Shown piece by piece: positions 8,470 to 16,104 of a stretch of DNA of 23,132 bases. The notes below the pieces were generated by a model, which had not been told where the DNA came from, ran no database searches, and saw only the letters and a list, made by a program, of their open reading frames with translations. This DNA is from JBGLNL01 sp046484125. GTDB taxonomy: Bacteria > Chloroflexota > Dehalococcoidia > SZUA-161 > SpSt-899. Location of the stretch: NCBI GenBank assembly GCA_046484125.1, contig JAWOBX010000035.1:1-23132 (forward strand). Reading direction: 5' to 3'. A program made the position numbers and the translations under genes. Numbering within the stretch: position 1 is the first letter of the stretch; each line of letters opens with the position of its first letter.

Positions 8470-8740
8470 TAGAATCTCCCGTTTCACTGAAGCTATAATG
8501 GCATGCGACTTTGTATAAGGTTCACCTTTCAACTGTTGGTCAACCCCCTGGCCCCCAATCCTGGGTGAAATAAGAGAGATTCCTGAGAGGGGAATAGCCA
8601 GCTGTGTCGATTTATGATTGACATGACACTGGTGTACCGTCCCGTAAATAACCGGACTTTCGCTGATATTAATTGTATGCAAATACTGGAGCGTTATCCC
8701 CACATCCACCCGATGCTGTTATAGGGTTGATTTCCCGGAC

Positions 8741-8769
8741 TTGTTCCGCCATATTTCGTATGATATTCT
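8741..8769 (+). promoter_or_regulatory. Putative promoter of the haem biosynthesis cluster
   Basis: TTGTTC at 8741-8746 and TATTCT at 8764-8769 are separated by 17 bases. Initiation near 8776 would give a leader of about 35 bases that contains the phased repeats. It is the only good promoter I see before the tightly packed plus-strand genes that begin at 8810. Confidence 0.55.
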
Positions 8770-8770
8770 A

Positions 8771-8809
8771 TTATAGGTTTTTATAGATTTTTTAAGTTTT
8801 TATAAGACA
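8771..8809 (+). repeat. Four 10-bp phased near-repeats, candidate operator
   Basis: The tract reads as consecutive 10-base units. The first two are TTATAGGTTT and TTATAGATTT, the third (8791-8800) keeps T-TAAG-TTTT, and the fourth (8801 on) keeps TATAAG. Units one helical turn apart just downstream of a promoter suit cooperative binding on one DNA face. MerR-type regulators of the CarA/CarH/LitR kind bind direct repeats of about 11 bp, and the next gene encodes a MerR-like DNA-binding domain. Autoregulation is inferred. No clear Shine-Dalgarno sequence is seen in this T-rich leader. Confidence 0.45.
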
Positions 8810-9457
8810 ATGCCCGACACTCAAACCTCACTTCTCACCATAAGCCAGGCCAGCCGGATGCTCGGCGTCAGCGAGGTAACCCTGCGCCAGTGGACGGACG
8901 AGGGCAGGATAGAAGCCTTTATCACTCCGGGGGGTCACCGCCGGTATCCCGAGGCGGAACTTCGCCGGTTCATCGGTGCCGGCAACCGGATGCAGGGCAT
9001 AAAGGATCTCGTTGCCAGGATGAAACTGGCCCCCGAGCAGGAACAGCAGATTGCCAATACGCGATTCATAGAGGCTTCCTGGTATAAGAACCTAGACGCA
9101 GGCTCAAGAGCCAGGCTGGGTGAAATGGGCCGAAAGGTATACCTGGTAGTTATGGCATATATAACCAAACCGGGGAAACGGTCTGAGACACTGCAACACG
9201 CCAGAGATGTCGGAACTGATTTCGGTAGATATCTGGTCGAACTGGGAGTCCCGCTGACGGATTGCCTCGAAGCATTCATGCTCCACCGGTCACCGCTGAT
9301 TAACGCGGGGGCTGATTTAATGAAAAAGCGGAAGGCCCTCAATGAGAGGGTGGCGGAGGCCATTCCTCTGGTGACGCAGATCACCGATGAGGTACTGCTG
9401 TCCCTCGTAGCGGCATATCAGGATCACGGCCGGAACACAGGAGATGAAGTCAAATGA
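8810..9457 (+). CDS. MerR-like transcriptional regulator with RsbRD_N-like helical domain
   Basis: This 215-residue protein has a MerR/excisionase-type winged helix at about 9-56, with ISQASRMLGVSEVTLRQW and the wing motif TPGGHRRYPEAELRRF. A linker leads to an all-helical domain at about 85-210. Its pattern of ARDVGTDFGRYLVELGVPL followed by EAFMLHRSPLI resembles the globin-like, non-haem RsbR/RsbRD N-terminal sensor domain. No B12, metal or cysteine site is obvious. It is first in the haem cluster and its TGA overlaps the AhbC start by four bases (ATGA), so it is probably co-transcribed and translationally coupled. Control of the cluster in response to a small molecule or redox signal is inferred from position. 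The DNA-binding half is secure; the C-terminal match rests on pattern recall. Confidence 0.85.
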   Translation: MPDTQTSLLTISQASRMLGVSEVTLRQWTDEGRIEAFITPGGHRRYPEAELRRFIGAGNRMQGIKDLVARMKLAPEQEQQIANTRFIEASWYKNLDAGSRARLGEMGRKVYLVVMAYITKPGKRSETLQHARDVGTDFGRYLVELGVPLTDCLEAFMLHRSPLINAGADLMKKRKALNERVAEAIPLVTQITDEVLLSLVAAYQDHGRNTGDEVK

Positions 9458-10614
9458 TCTCGGTCTCCAGATTGCTGCATGATGAGACAGGACCCGGTGA
9501 TTATCTTCGCTACGAAGGCCGGGCGGATTCAGCATCTGAGGCGAGGCCGGTGGTCGTCTGGAATTGCACACGCAGGTGCAATCTCAACTGCGTTCACTGC
9601 TATGCTGACGCCGCGGGAAAACCGAGTGAAGAAATGGATACCGCGGCAGGCAGAGAACTGATAGGTCAACTCGCGGCTTTCGGAGTTCCGGTTCTGCTGT
9701 TTTCGGGTGGGGAACCCCTGATGAGGGAGGATATATTCGAGCTTGCCCGGTTCGCTACCGGCAACGGCGTCGGGGCCGTGCTCTCCACCAACGGTACGCT
9801 TATAACGGCGGAGATTGCCCGGGAAATACGTGAGACGGGATTTCGGGAAGTGGGCATCAGCCTTGACGGTATCGGGGCGCTGAACGACGAATTTCGCGGC
9901 AAATCGGGGGCTTTCGATAAGGCTCTCGCGGGGATTCGCAATTGCATAGAGGCGGGGCAGCGTGTCTCGCTGCGAATGACCATCACCAAAGCGAACTATC
10001 ACCAGGTTCCAGCCATTTTCGATCTTGCTGAAAGGGAAGGTATCGATCGACTGTGTTTTTACCACCTTGCTTACGCCGGCAGAGGCAATGACCTCAGACA
10101 TATAGACCTGAGCCATAATGAGACGAGGGATGTTGTGGATCTCATCTGCGAGCGTACACTGGATCTTTACCATCGCAGACTGGCAAAGGAAGTTCTGCTT
10201 GTCGCCAATCATTGCGACGGCGTTTATCTGTATCTCAAGGAACGTCATCGAGACAGATCACGGGCGGAAAACATATATCGGCTTCTGCAAATAAACGGCG
10301 GGAACAACTCCGGCATCAGAATAGGAGCCGTAGATGAGACGGGAGAAGTTCACCCCGACCAGTTCTGGCGGACCCTTACCGTAGGTAACGTCCTGGATCG
10401 ACCGTTCGGGGAGATATGGAGCGATGCTTCTCACCCGGTGATGGGCGGACTTAAAGACCGCAAACCACTGTTGAAGGGCCGCTGCGCCGGGTGCAGATAT
10501 CTGGAAATATGTAACGGAAACCTGAGATCACGCGCGGAGGCGGTATTCGATGATATCTGGGCTGAGGATTCTTCCTGCTACCTGACCGATGAGGAGATCG
10601 GAACAGTCATATGA
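9454..10614 (+). CDS. ahbC: Radical SAM 12,18-didecarboxysiroheme deacetylase AhbC
   Basis: AhbC removes the acetate side chains of 12,18-didecarboxysiroheme to give Fe-coproporphyrin III, the third step of the siroheme route to haem. This 386-residue protein opens with MISVSRLL and GDYLRY, the opening I recall for AhbC/NirJ1 proteins. VVVWNCTRRCNLNCVHCY then carries the SAM-cluster cysteines 42, 46 and 49, and FSGGEP follows at about 84-88. The C-terminus has auxiliary-cluster cysteines 344, 347, 353 and 375 within CAGCRYLEICNGN and DSSCYLTDEEIG. CNGN rather than CGGC separates it from the AhbD next door. AGGAGATGA lies 6 bases before the start, and its stop overlaps ahbD by four bases. A NirJ role in haem d1 synthesis is possible but less likely, as no nirF or nirS is seen. 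Confidence 0.87.
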   Translation: MISVSRLLHDETGPGDYLRYEGRADSASEARPVVVWNCTRRCNLNCVHCYADAAGKPSEEMDTAAGRELIGQLAAFGVPVLLFSGGEPLMREDIFELARFATGNGVGAVLSTNGTLITAEIAREIRETGFREVGISLDGIGALNDEFRGKSGAFDKALAGIRNCIEAGQRVSLRMTITKANYHQVPAIFDLAEREGIDRLCFYHLAYAGRGNDLRHIDLSHNETRDVVDLICERTLDLYHRRLAKEVLLVANHCDGVYLYLKERHRDRSRAENIYRLLQINGGNNSGIRIGAVDETGEVHPDQFWRTLTVGNVLDRPFGEIWSDASHPVMGGLKDRKPLLKGRCAGCRYLEICNGNLRSRAEAVFDDIWAEDSSCYLTDEEIGTVI

Positions 10615-11693
10615 AAAAAGGATCACAGGTACTGGAGCCCGGACTTCAACTCGTCGCCTGGGAGATAACCCGGCGATGCAATCTCTCGTGCGCTCACTGT
10701 CGAGCGGACGCCGCCTTAGAGGAATACGCGGGCGAGCTTTCAACGGAGGAGTGTTTCAAACTCATAGACGGAATCCTTGAGGTGGGCAAACCAATCCTGA
10801 TACTCACGGGCGGTGAGCCGTTGCTTCGTCCGGATGTATTCGAAATCGGAGAATATGCCACAGGGAAAGGATTAAGGGTGGTGGCCGGCAGCAACGGCAC
10901 GGTAATAACTCCTGGAATAGCCTCAAGGATGGCAAAAGTGCCTTTCTCCCGGCTGGCGGTCAGCCTGGATTTCCCCACAAGGGGGCTCCAGGATCGATTC
11001 CGGGGGAAGTCCGGGGCATGGGAGGCGGCGATTGAGGGCTTAAAGGAAGCACGAAAGGCTGGCATCGATGTACAGATTAACAGCACAATTACCAGGATGA
11101 ACGTTGATTATCTTGAGGACCTGCTGAATCTGGCACTGGAGCTGGGCGCGGTGGCCTTCCATCCATTCATGCTGGTTCCGACCGGCAGGGGTAAAGGCCT
11201 TGCGGAAGAAGAGCTCCCCCCCGAAGATTACGAGAGGGTTTTAAACTGGGTCTATGACAGGCAGTCGGAACTGGGCGACCGGATATTCTTTAAACCGACG
11301 GATGCCCCTCATTACATGAGAATAGCCCTGCAGAGGGGGGCGCTGAAAGAGGGGGGAGGGCGCCCCTCAGCGATGAACAAAATGACCAGGGGGTGCCTGG
11401 CTGGCGTGGGTTTCTGTTTCATCTCCCATACAGGCCGGGTTCAGGGATGCGGCTACCTGGATGTCGAGGCTGGAAATGTCAGAGAGTCCAGCTTTGCACA
11501 AATCTGGCAGAATTCGCCTCTTTTCACTCAGCTACGCGATCTCTCTCAAATCAAAGGAAAATGCGGTACCTGCGAGTTCAAATCAATATGCGGCGGTTGC
11601 CGTGCACGGGCATACGAGTCGACCGGAGATTATCTTGAGGCTGAGCCGTATTGTGTCTATCAACCGGTGGCGCTGCGTGAAGCATCGACGTAA
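10611..11693 (+). CDS. ahbD: Radical SAM haem b synthase AhbD
   Basis: AhbD oxidatively decarboxylates two propionates of Fe-coproporphyrin III to vinyls, yielding haem b without oxygen. The 360-residue protein has LVAWEITRRCNLSCAHC with cysteines 23, 27 and 30 for the SAM cluster, and TGGEP at 66-70. A SPASM-type C-terminus has cysteines 262, 269, 280, 318, 321, 327, 330 and 348, including KCGTCEFKSICGGCRARAY. Its segment VVAGSNGTVIT and CGGC tail fit AhbD/NirJ2 better than AhbC. The start overlaps the ahbC stop (ATGA); the nearest purine-rich site, GAGGAGA, is 13 bases upstream, so coupling from ahbC probably helps initiation. The reaction needs an electron acceptor, which may matter for the Fe-S protein two genes on. 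Confidence 0.87.
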   Translation: MKKGSQVLEPGLQLVAWEITRRCNLSCAHCRADAALEEYAGELSTEECFKLIDGILEVGKPILILTGGEPLLRPDVFEIGEYATGKGLRVVAGSNGTVITPGIASRMAKVPFSRLAVSLDFPTRGLQDRFRGKSGAWEAAIEGLKEARKAGIDVQINSTITRMNVDYLEDLLNLALELGAVAFHPFMLVPTGRGKGLAEEELPPEDYERVLNWVYDRQSELGDRIFFKPTDAPHYMRIALQRGALKEGGGRPSAMNKMTRGCLAGVGFCFISHTGRVQGCGYLDVEAGNVRESSFAQIWQNSPLFTQLRDLSQIKGKCGTCEFKSICGGCRARAYESTGDYLEAEPYCVYQPVALREAST

Positions 11694-11704
11694 GGTGTTT
11701 GGTT

Positions 11705-12691
11705 ATGGCAATCAAACTGGATAGTATTGACCGAAAACTGATAAATATAATGCAATCGGAATTCCCTCTCGTCAGGGAGCCATTCGCTGATATGGGGACG
11801 CGACTCGGCCTGACCGGGCAGGAAGTGCTCCAACGGGCGGGGCGTCTCCGCGATGAGCGTATCGTGCGGATAATCGGTCCGGTATTTAATTCCCGTACTC
11901 TCGGTTATCAGAGCACACTGGTGGCGATGCGCGTGCCGGAGGATAAAGTGGAATACGCCGCGGAGATAATCAACGCGCACCACGGAGTGGGGCATGATTA
12001 TCAGCGGGACCATTATTACAACATCTGGTTTACACTGGCAATCCGGGGTGATTCGGAATTGAATCAGACCCTGAGGGAGTTCGAGGAGGCGATTCGACCG
12101 GAGAAGATGCTGGAACTGCGCGCGGTCAGGCTTTTCAAAATCAGGCTCTTCTTTGACCTGGAAAATAACGGCGGCCACTTTGAGGATGCCGGCAGGACTG
12201 AGGCAAGTTCCGCCCCCGTGATACTGACGGATACCGAACGAGCCGTGATAAACGAGGTGCAACAGCAGCTACCCCTCACCCCCCGCCCATTTGATGGTAT
12301 GAGCGAGAACCTTGATATGGAAGTGCTCGATTTCCTTTCGGTATGCCGTTCCCTGCTGGGCAGGAGCATCATGAGGAGGTTTGGCGCATCCATCGAACAT
12401 CAGAACGCCGGCTTCACGGCCAATGCCATGGTTTGCTGGGCAGTCCCATCTGAGCGAGTCAATGAAGCAGGCCGCACGATGGCCGGGTTCAGGGAGGTCA
12501 CCCATTGCTATGAACGCGATACCAGTCCGGACTGGCCACGTTTCAATATGTTCACCATGATTCACGGGAGTACAACGGAGGAGAACGAAAGAACCGTCAG
12601 CCGGATGGCCGAGGCAACCGCGATCAGTGATTACGAGATCCTTTCCACAGTGAGGGAGTTTAAAAAGGAGAGGGTTAAGTATAGTGTTTAG
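11705..12691 (+). CDS. ahbAB: Siroheme decarboxylase, fused AhbA-AhbB
   Basis: Siroheme decarboxylase removes the C12 and C18 acetate carboxyls as CO2 to give didecarboxysiroheme. The enzyme is often a pair of Lrp/AsnC-like proteins, AhbA and AhbB; here both occupy one 328-residue chain. Domain 1 (about 1-152) has LDSIDRKLINIMQSEFPL, the wing ERIVRIIGPVFNSRTLGY, and the His-rich HHGVGHDYQRDHYYNIWF. Domain 2 (about 173-328) has TDTERAVINEVQQQLPL, IMRRFGASIEHQNAGF, TANAMVCW and VTHCYERD, typical of the B subunit. A low-complexity linker (about 153-172) joins them. ATG 11705 is preferred to an in-frame TTG at 11699, since AAGGTG (11692-11697) is then 7 bases away. Similar fusions occur as NirDL in haem d1 synthesis, so that role is an alternative; the neighbours favour haem b. 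Confidence 0.88.
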   Translation: MAIKLDSIDRKLINIMQSEFPLVREPFADMGTRLGLTGQEVLQRAGRLRDERIVRIIGPVFNSRTLGYQSTLVAMRVPEDKVEYAAEIINAHHGVGHDYQRDHYYNIWFTLAIRGDSELNQTLREFEEAIRPEKMLELRAVRLFKIRLFFDLENNGGHFEDAGRTEASSAPVILTDTERAVINEVQQQLPLTPRPFDGMSENLDMEVLDFLSVCRSLLGRSIMRRFGASIEHQNAGFTANAMVCWAVPSERVNEAGRTMAGFREVTHCYERDTSPDWPRFNMFTMIHGSTTEENERTVSRMAEATAISDYEILSTVREFKKERVKYSV

Positions 12692-12703
12692 AGGTGATGA
12701 GCC

Positions 12704-13237
12704 ATGGAAGCTGGAGAGGAAAGACTGATCAACGGATTTACCATGCGGATGGAGGAACCGGGTTGCTCGCCCGGTGCCGCTTTCTGGAGGACCGTCATAC
12801 ACCTTGAAGATGACATCAGCGAGGTATTACCCTACATAAATGCCGAGCTTGAGGGCGCCGACTACAATCACCAGGCAAAAACCCTGTTGTGGAACAGCGA
12901 TGAGGGATACAAATATGCCTTCAGACCACACGAGATAGCCATCGCGCCCATTATGGAGAGGGAAACGGGCGAGAGGCTGGGTAATGAGATCATTGACTGG
13001 GTATCGGATGTGTGGAACCGGAGGCATGAGATAGAGCCCAGTTTCGAGGCTAAGCCCAGGCCTCCGAGCGTTATCGGAATACTGAAATTCTTACCCCGGA
13101 CGAACTGTAAGGAATGCGGCTTCCCGACCTGTATGGCTTTTGCCGTATCGCTGATTCAGGAACAGGCTCGGGTCTCAGAGTGCCCTCACATTTCTGAGGA
13201 GGCCATATCACAAATATCAGCGGCATGGAGCTATTGA
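12704..13237 (+). CDS. Four-cysteine Fe-S cluster protein of unknown role in the haem cluster
   Basis: This 177-residue soluble protein ends in a [4Fe-4S] domain of the type found in RnfB and corrinoid Fe-S proteins. It has Cys135, Cys138, Cys143 and Cys160 in CKECGFPTCMAFAV and SECP. The N-terminal 115 residues match nothing I can name. They look mixed alpha/beta, with one isolated Cys21, GADYNHQAKTLLW and FRPHEIAIAP. No membrane segment or signal peptide is present. AGAGGTGA (12691-12698) precedes the ATG. It sits between the siroheme decarboxylase and the precorrin-2 dehydrogenase, in tight spacing. Electron transfer to or from AhbC/AhbD, iron delivery at the siroheme step, or assembly of the radical-SAM clusters are all possible. 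None can be read from the sequence; the Fe-S domain itself is secure. Confidence 0.82.
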   Translation: MEAGEERLINGFTMRMEEPGCSPGAAFWRTVIHLEDDISEVLPYINAELEGADYNHQAKTLLWNSDEGYKYAFRPHEIAIAPIMERETGERLGNEIIDWVSDVWNRRHEIEPSFEAKPRPPSVIGILKFLPRTNCKECGFPTCMAFAVSLIQEQARVSECPHISEEAISQISAAWSY

Positions 13238-13243
13238 AAGAGA

Positions 13244-13879
13244 ATGTCTTACTATCCGGTATCTCTTGACATAAGCGGCAGGCGATGCGCGGTCATTGGA
13301 GGAGGTGCCGTGGCCCTGCGGAAAGTCAGAGGTTTGCTCGAATGCGGGGCAAGCGTGGAGGTTATCAGTCCGGAGCTGTGCCCGGGTCTTGAGGAGCTCG
13401 CCGAAAAAGGGATGGTCTTACCGGTTCGCCGGGTTTACGAGGAGGGCGATCTGGAAGGGGCGTTCATGGTCATAAGCGCGACCGATGATCGGCGGTTAAA
13501 TGAGGAGATCGCCCGTGAGGCGAACGCGGCCGGGATGCTGGTTAACGTGGTTGATGTCCCCGATCTATGTAACTTCATCGTACCATCCTGTGTTAGAAGG
13601 GGAAATTTGACTATCTCAATATCAACGGGTGGCGCGAGTCCCGCCCTTGCGCGGAAGCTGAGAACGGATTTGGAGAAGGTATTTGGTGAGGGGTACGGGG
13701 AGCTGGCCCATATCATCGGGGAGGTACGCTCGGAGCTGCAGGGGAGTGGGGTGGCCGTCGCGGCGGAGGCATGGCAGGATGCGCTGGATCTCGACCGCTT
13801 GCTGGAACTCATCAGAAAGGGCAAGCGCGAGGAGGCAAAACGGGAGCTTTTACAGAAACTCAGGGAGAAGCGGGGATAG
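13244..13879 (+). CDS. sirC: Precorrin-2 dehydrogenase (SirC / CysG N-terminal type)
   Basis: This NAD-dependent enzyme oxidises precorrin-2 to sirohydrochlorin. The 211-residue protein matches the CysG N-terminal/Met8p/SirC family: a Rossmann motif GGGAVALRKVRGLL (19-32), the loop SATDDRRLN, and NVVDVPDLCNFIVPS with Asp104. That Asp corresponds to the residue needed in CysG and Met8p. STGGASPALARKLR (127-140) and a helical C-terminus follow. Met8p and CysG also insert Fe2+, whereas SirC proteins only oxidise. With no separate ferrochelatase in view, a bifunctional enzyme is possible. It starts 6 bases after the Fe-S gene, with only a weak purine-rich site, and its TAG directly abuts the hemA ATG. 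Confidence 0.9.
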   Translation: MSYYPVSLDISGRRCAVIGGGAVALRKVRGLLECGASVEVISPELCPGLEELAEKGMVLPVRRVYEEGDLEGAFMVISATDDRRLNEEIAREANAAGMLVNVVDVPDLCNFIVPSCVRRGNLTISISTGGASPALARKLRTDLEKVFGEGYGELAHIIGEVRSELQGSGVAVAAEAWQDALDLDRLLELIRKGKREEAKRELLQKLREKRG

Positions 13880-15178
13880 ATGGTCGACGATGTCAAACTA
13901 AGGGGGCCGCAGATCTGTGCGGTGGGAGTAAATTACAGTACAACCCCGGTTCATATACGGGAGAGGCTGAGTATTCCCAAAGCTCAGATACAGGACGCGC
14001 TGGCTGCCCTCCGCAACTATGTACCCAGGGGAATTATCCTCGATACCTGCAACAGAACGGAAATATACGCACTAAGTAACGACAGCCAGTTCGCGGAGAG
14101 GGCTCTCAGGCAGTTCCTTCAGGACTGGAGCGGAGTTTCGGAAGACTCGCTCTCGCCGTATTTGTATATCCACCATAATTACAGGGCCATGAGGCGGCTG
14201 TGCAAGATCACCTCGGGGCTTTATTCGATGATACTGGGAGAGCACGAGATACTGGGACAGGTCAATCAGGCGTTGCGGGAGGCCGAGGAGGCAAAGATGG
14301 TGGATCCTCCCCTGCGCCGGCTCTTCCAGCACGCCATCAGCACCGGGAGAAAGGTCAGAACCGAGACCGGTATAAGCAGGAACGCTCTCTCAGTCAGCTC
14401 TGTGGCTGTTGAACTGGCCGCGAACACCTCATGTGTGGACCTTACCGAATGCAAGGTGCTGCTTCTCGGGGCGGGAGAAGCCGGCAAACTGGTGGCAAAG
14501 GCCTTTGTTCAGAGGGGAGCCTCTAAGATTTCGGTCGCGAGCCGCTCGCTCCGCCGGGCCCAGGATCTGGCTTTCAGTCTTGGAGGCTGCGCCATAGGCA
14601 TCAAGGAGATGGGCATGGAGATGACCGGCTCCGATATCGTTATAAGCTGCACCGGCTCGCCCCATTTCGTAATACATCGTGACCTGGTGGAAAAGGCGAT
14701 GTCATGGCGTCCGGAGCGCCCTCTCGTTATCGTCGATATAGCGGTGCCCCGCGATGTTGAGCCGGAGATAAAGGGTATGGAAAACATTTTCCTCTATGAC
14801 ATAGACGATATCAACAGGATTCTCGGGACCAACCAGAAGGAACGGGAACAGGAAGTGGAAAAAGCTCTTCAGATAATTACGTCGGAACTTGAATATCTGC
14901 TTGAATGGTGGCAAACTCTGGAGGCAAAGCCCACCATAAGCCGGCTGATGCAAATGGCGGAGGACGTTCGACAACGACAGTTAAACATAACCCTCAAGAA
15001 GCTGCCTGATCTCCCCCAGGAACAGCAGGAGAACCTGGACGCGATGACCAAATCCATAGTGAAGAAGATATTACACAATCCAATCACGTATCTGAGGGAG
15101 AACGGGCATACCAATGAAGAAGTAGTCCGCGTGCTGAGGGAGCTTTTCGCGCTGGATGAGGAGAAGAAGGGAAAGTAA
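13880..15178 (+). CDS. hemA: Glutamyl-tRNA reductase
   Basis: HemA reduces glutamyl-tRNA to glutamate-1-semialdehyde with NADPH, the first committed step of the C5 tetrapyrrole route. The 432-residue length is normal. Catalytic Cys57 lies in LDTCNRTEIYA, with His98/99 as the expected partner. GLYSMILGEHEILGQV (113-128), RRLFQHAISTGRKVRTETGI, the NADPH motif LLLGAGEAGKLVAK (about 194-207) and a long helical dimerisation tail complete the family layout. The ATG follows the sirC stop with no gap, and CGGGG just inside sirC may serve as ribosome site. Its placement before hemC ties the general porphyrin genes to the specialised haem genes upstream. Confidence 0.96.
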   Translation: MVDDVKLRGPQICAVGVNYSTTPVHIRERLSIPKAQIQDALAALRNYVPRGIILDTCNRTEIYALSNDSQFAERALRQFLQDWSGVSEDSLSPYLYIHHNYRAMRRLCKITSGLYSMILGEHEILGQVNQALREAEEAKMVDPPLRRLFQHAISTGRKVRTETGISRNALSVSSVAVELAANTSCVDLTECKVLLLGAGEAGKLVAKAFVQRGASKISVASRSLRRAQDLAFSLGGCAIGIKEMGMEMTGSDIVISCTGSPHFVIHRDLVEKAMSWRPERPLVIVDIAVPRDVEPEIKGMENIFLYDIDDINRILGTNQKEREQEVEKALQIITSELEYLLEWWQTLEAKPTISRLMQMAEDVRQRQLNITLKKLPDLPQEQQENLDAMTKSIVKKILHNPITYLRENGHTNEEVVRVLRELFALDEEKKGK

Positions 15179-15180
15179 TT

Positions 15181-16104
15181 TTGAAAAAGCAAATTATCAT
15201 CGGTACGCGCGGAAGCAAGCTGGCCTTGCTTCAGGCTGAATCGGTAAGCGATCGACTGGTTTCCCTTTATCCGGGCTATCAATTCGAGATCGCAACCGTC
15301 TCCACCACGGGCGACAGGAACACTGATGTGTCGCTGGAGCAACTGGGCGGGCAGGGAGTGTTCGTTAAGGAGCTGGAAGAGGCTCTGCTCCATGGCGACA
15401 TAGATATTGCCGTACACAGCCTGAAGGACATGCTCACCATAATACCCGAGGCCCTCTGTCTGGCCGCTGTACCGGAGAGGGTTGATCCGAGGGACGCTAT
15501 CATCTCCCCGTTTGGGGGATTGCGGGACGTGCCTTATGGCGCCAGAGTCGGGACCGGCAGTCCCAGGCGCGGCATTCAGATTAGAGCCATGCGACCGGAT
15601 ATTGAGATAAGTGAACTCCGGGGAAACATCGATACACGTATCAAGAAGGCGTTCCTGGGTGAACTCGATGGAATAGTAATAGCCGCGGCTGCTTTGATAA
15701 GGCTGGGACTGGAGGAGAAGATCACCGAGTATCTGCCCGAGGATGCTATGGTACCGGCGGTGGGGCAGGGGGCACTTGGCATCGAGACAAGATCCAGTGA
15801 CGAGGATCTGGTAGCGCTCGTATCTAAGGTCAATCATGAACCGACCTGGCGGGCGGTTTCTGCCGAGCGGGCCTTTCTGAGGGAGATGGGAGGCGGTTGC
15901 CGCGCCCCGATAGCGGCGCTGGGCAGCATCGATGGCCGCACCCTTCGTTTAAGAGGGATCGCGTCAAGTCCGGACGGCAGTGAGATGTTGCGTGAAGAGA
16001 TAAAGGGCAGCGCCGAGCGGGCGGAGGAGGTCGGGAAAGAGATGGCAAGAATTATGCTTAAGGCCGGCGCCGCGTCATTCGTGGAAAGAGGGCCGGGCAG
16101 GTGA
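15181..16104 (+). CDS. hemC: Porphobilinogen deaminase (hydroxymethylbilane synthase)
   Basis: HemC links four porphobilinogens into hydroxymethylbilane. The 307-residue protein shows IIIGTRGSKLALLQ (6-19), the active-site Asp83 in AVHSLKDM, GTGSPRRGIQIR (125-136), ELRGNIDTR and GQGALGIE. Cys240 in REMGGGCRAPIAA is the attachment point for the dipyrromethane cofactor. Translation starts at a TTG, with AAGGGA (15167-15172) 8 bases upstream and only two bases after the hemA stop. Its TGA overlaps the GTG start of the next gene by four bases. Confidence 0.96.
   Translation: MKKQIIIGTRGSKLALLQAESVSDRLVSLYPGYQFEIATVSTTGDRNTDVSLEQLGGQGVFVKELEEALLHGDIDIAVHSLKDMLTIIPEALCLAAVPERVDPRDAIISPFGGLRDVPYGARVGTGSPRRGIQIRAMRPDIEISELRGNIDTRIKKAFLGELDGIVIAAAALIRLGLEEKITEYLPEDAMVPAVGQGALGIETRSSDEDLVALVSKVNHEPTWRAVSAERAFLREMGGGCRAPIAALGSIDGRTLRLRGIASSPDGSEMLREEIKGSAERAEEVGKEMARIMLKAGAASFVERGPGR

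Larger units (their letters stand above)
8413..8809. other. Divergent intergenic region with two promoters
   Basis: These 397 bases separate the kinase gene (minus) from the haem cluster regulator (plus). They hold a promoter facing each way and a repeat tract, all listed separately. Between about 8470 and 8740 I see no convincing gene. The minus frame is open through 8709 but lacks any recognisable protein pattern, and only a short inverted repeat (ATTCC/GGAAT near 8579-8595) stands out. Confidence 0.5.

Noticed and set aside
8413..8709. 99 extra N-terminal residues for the ROK kinase
   Set aside because: The frame is open, but the stretch has no DNA-binding or other recognisable pattern, contains a likely promoter, and ATG 8412 sits right before the phosphate loop with a ribosome site.
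9529..10248. 239-residue minus-strand open frame opposite ahbC
   Set aside because: It is antisense to a clear radical-SAM gene with cysteine motifs and shows no protein family pattern.
9454..12691. Haem d1 (nir) biosynthesis rather than haem b
   Set aside because: AhbC/NirJ and AhbAB/NirDL are related, but two radical-SAM genes of AhbC and AhbD type and the absence of nirF, nirN or nirS favour haem b; kept only as an alternative.
14869..15837. 322-residue minus-strand open frame opposite hemA/hemC
   Set aside because: It lies opposite two well-supported genes and has no recognisable domain; long antisense frames are common in GC-rich genes.
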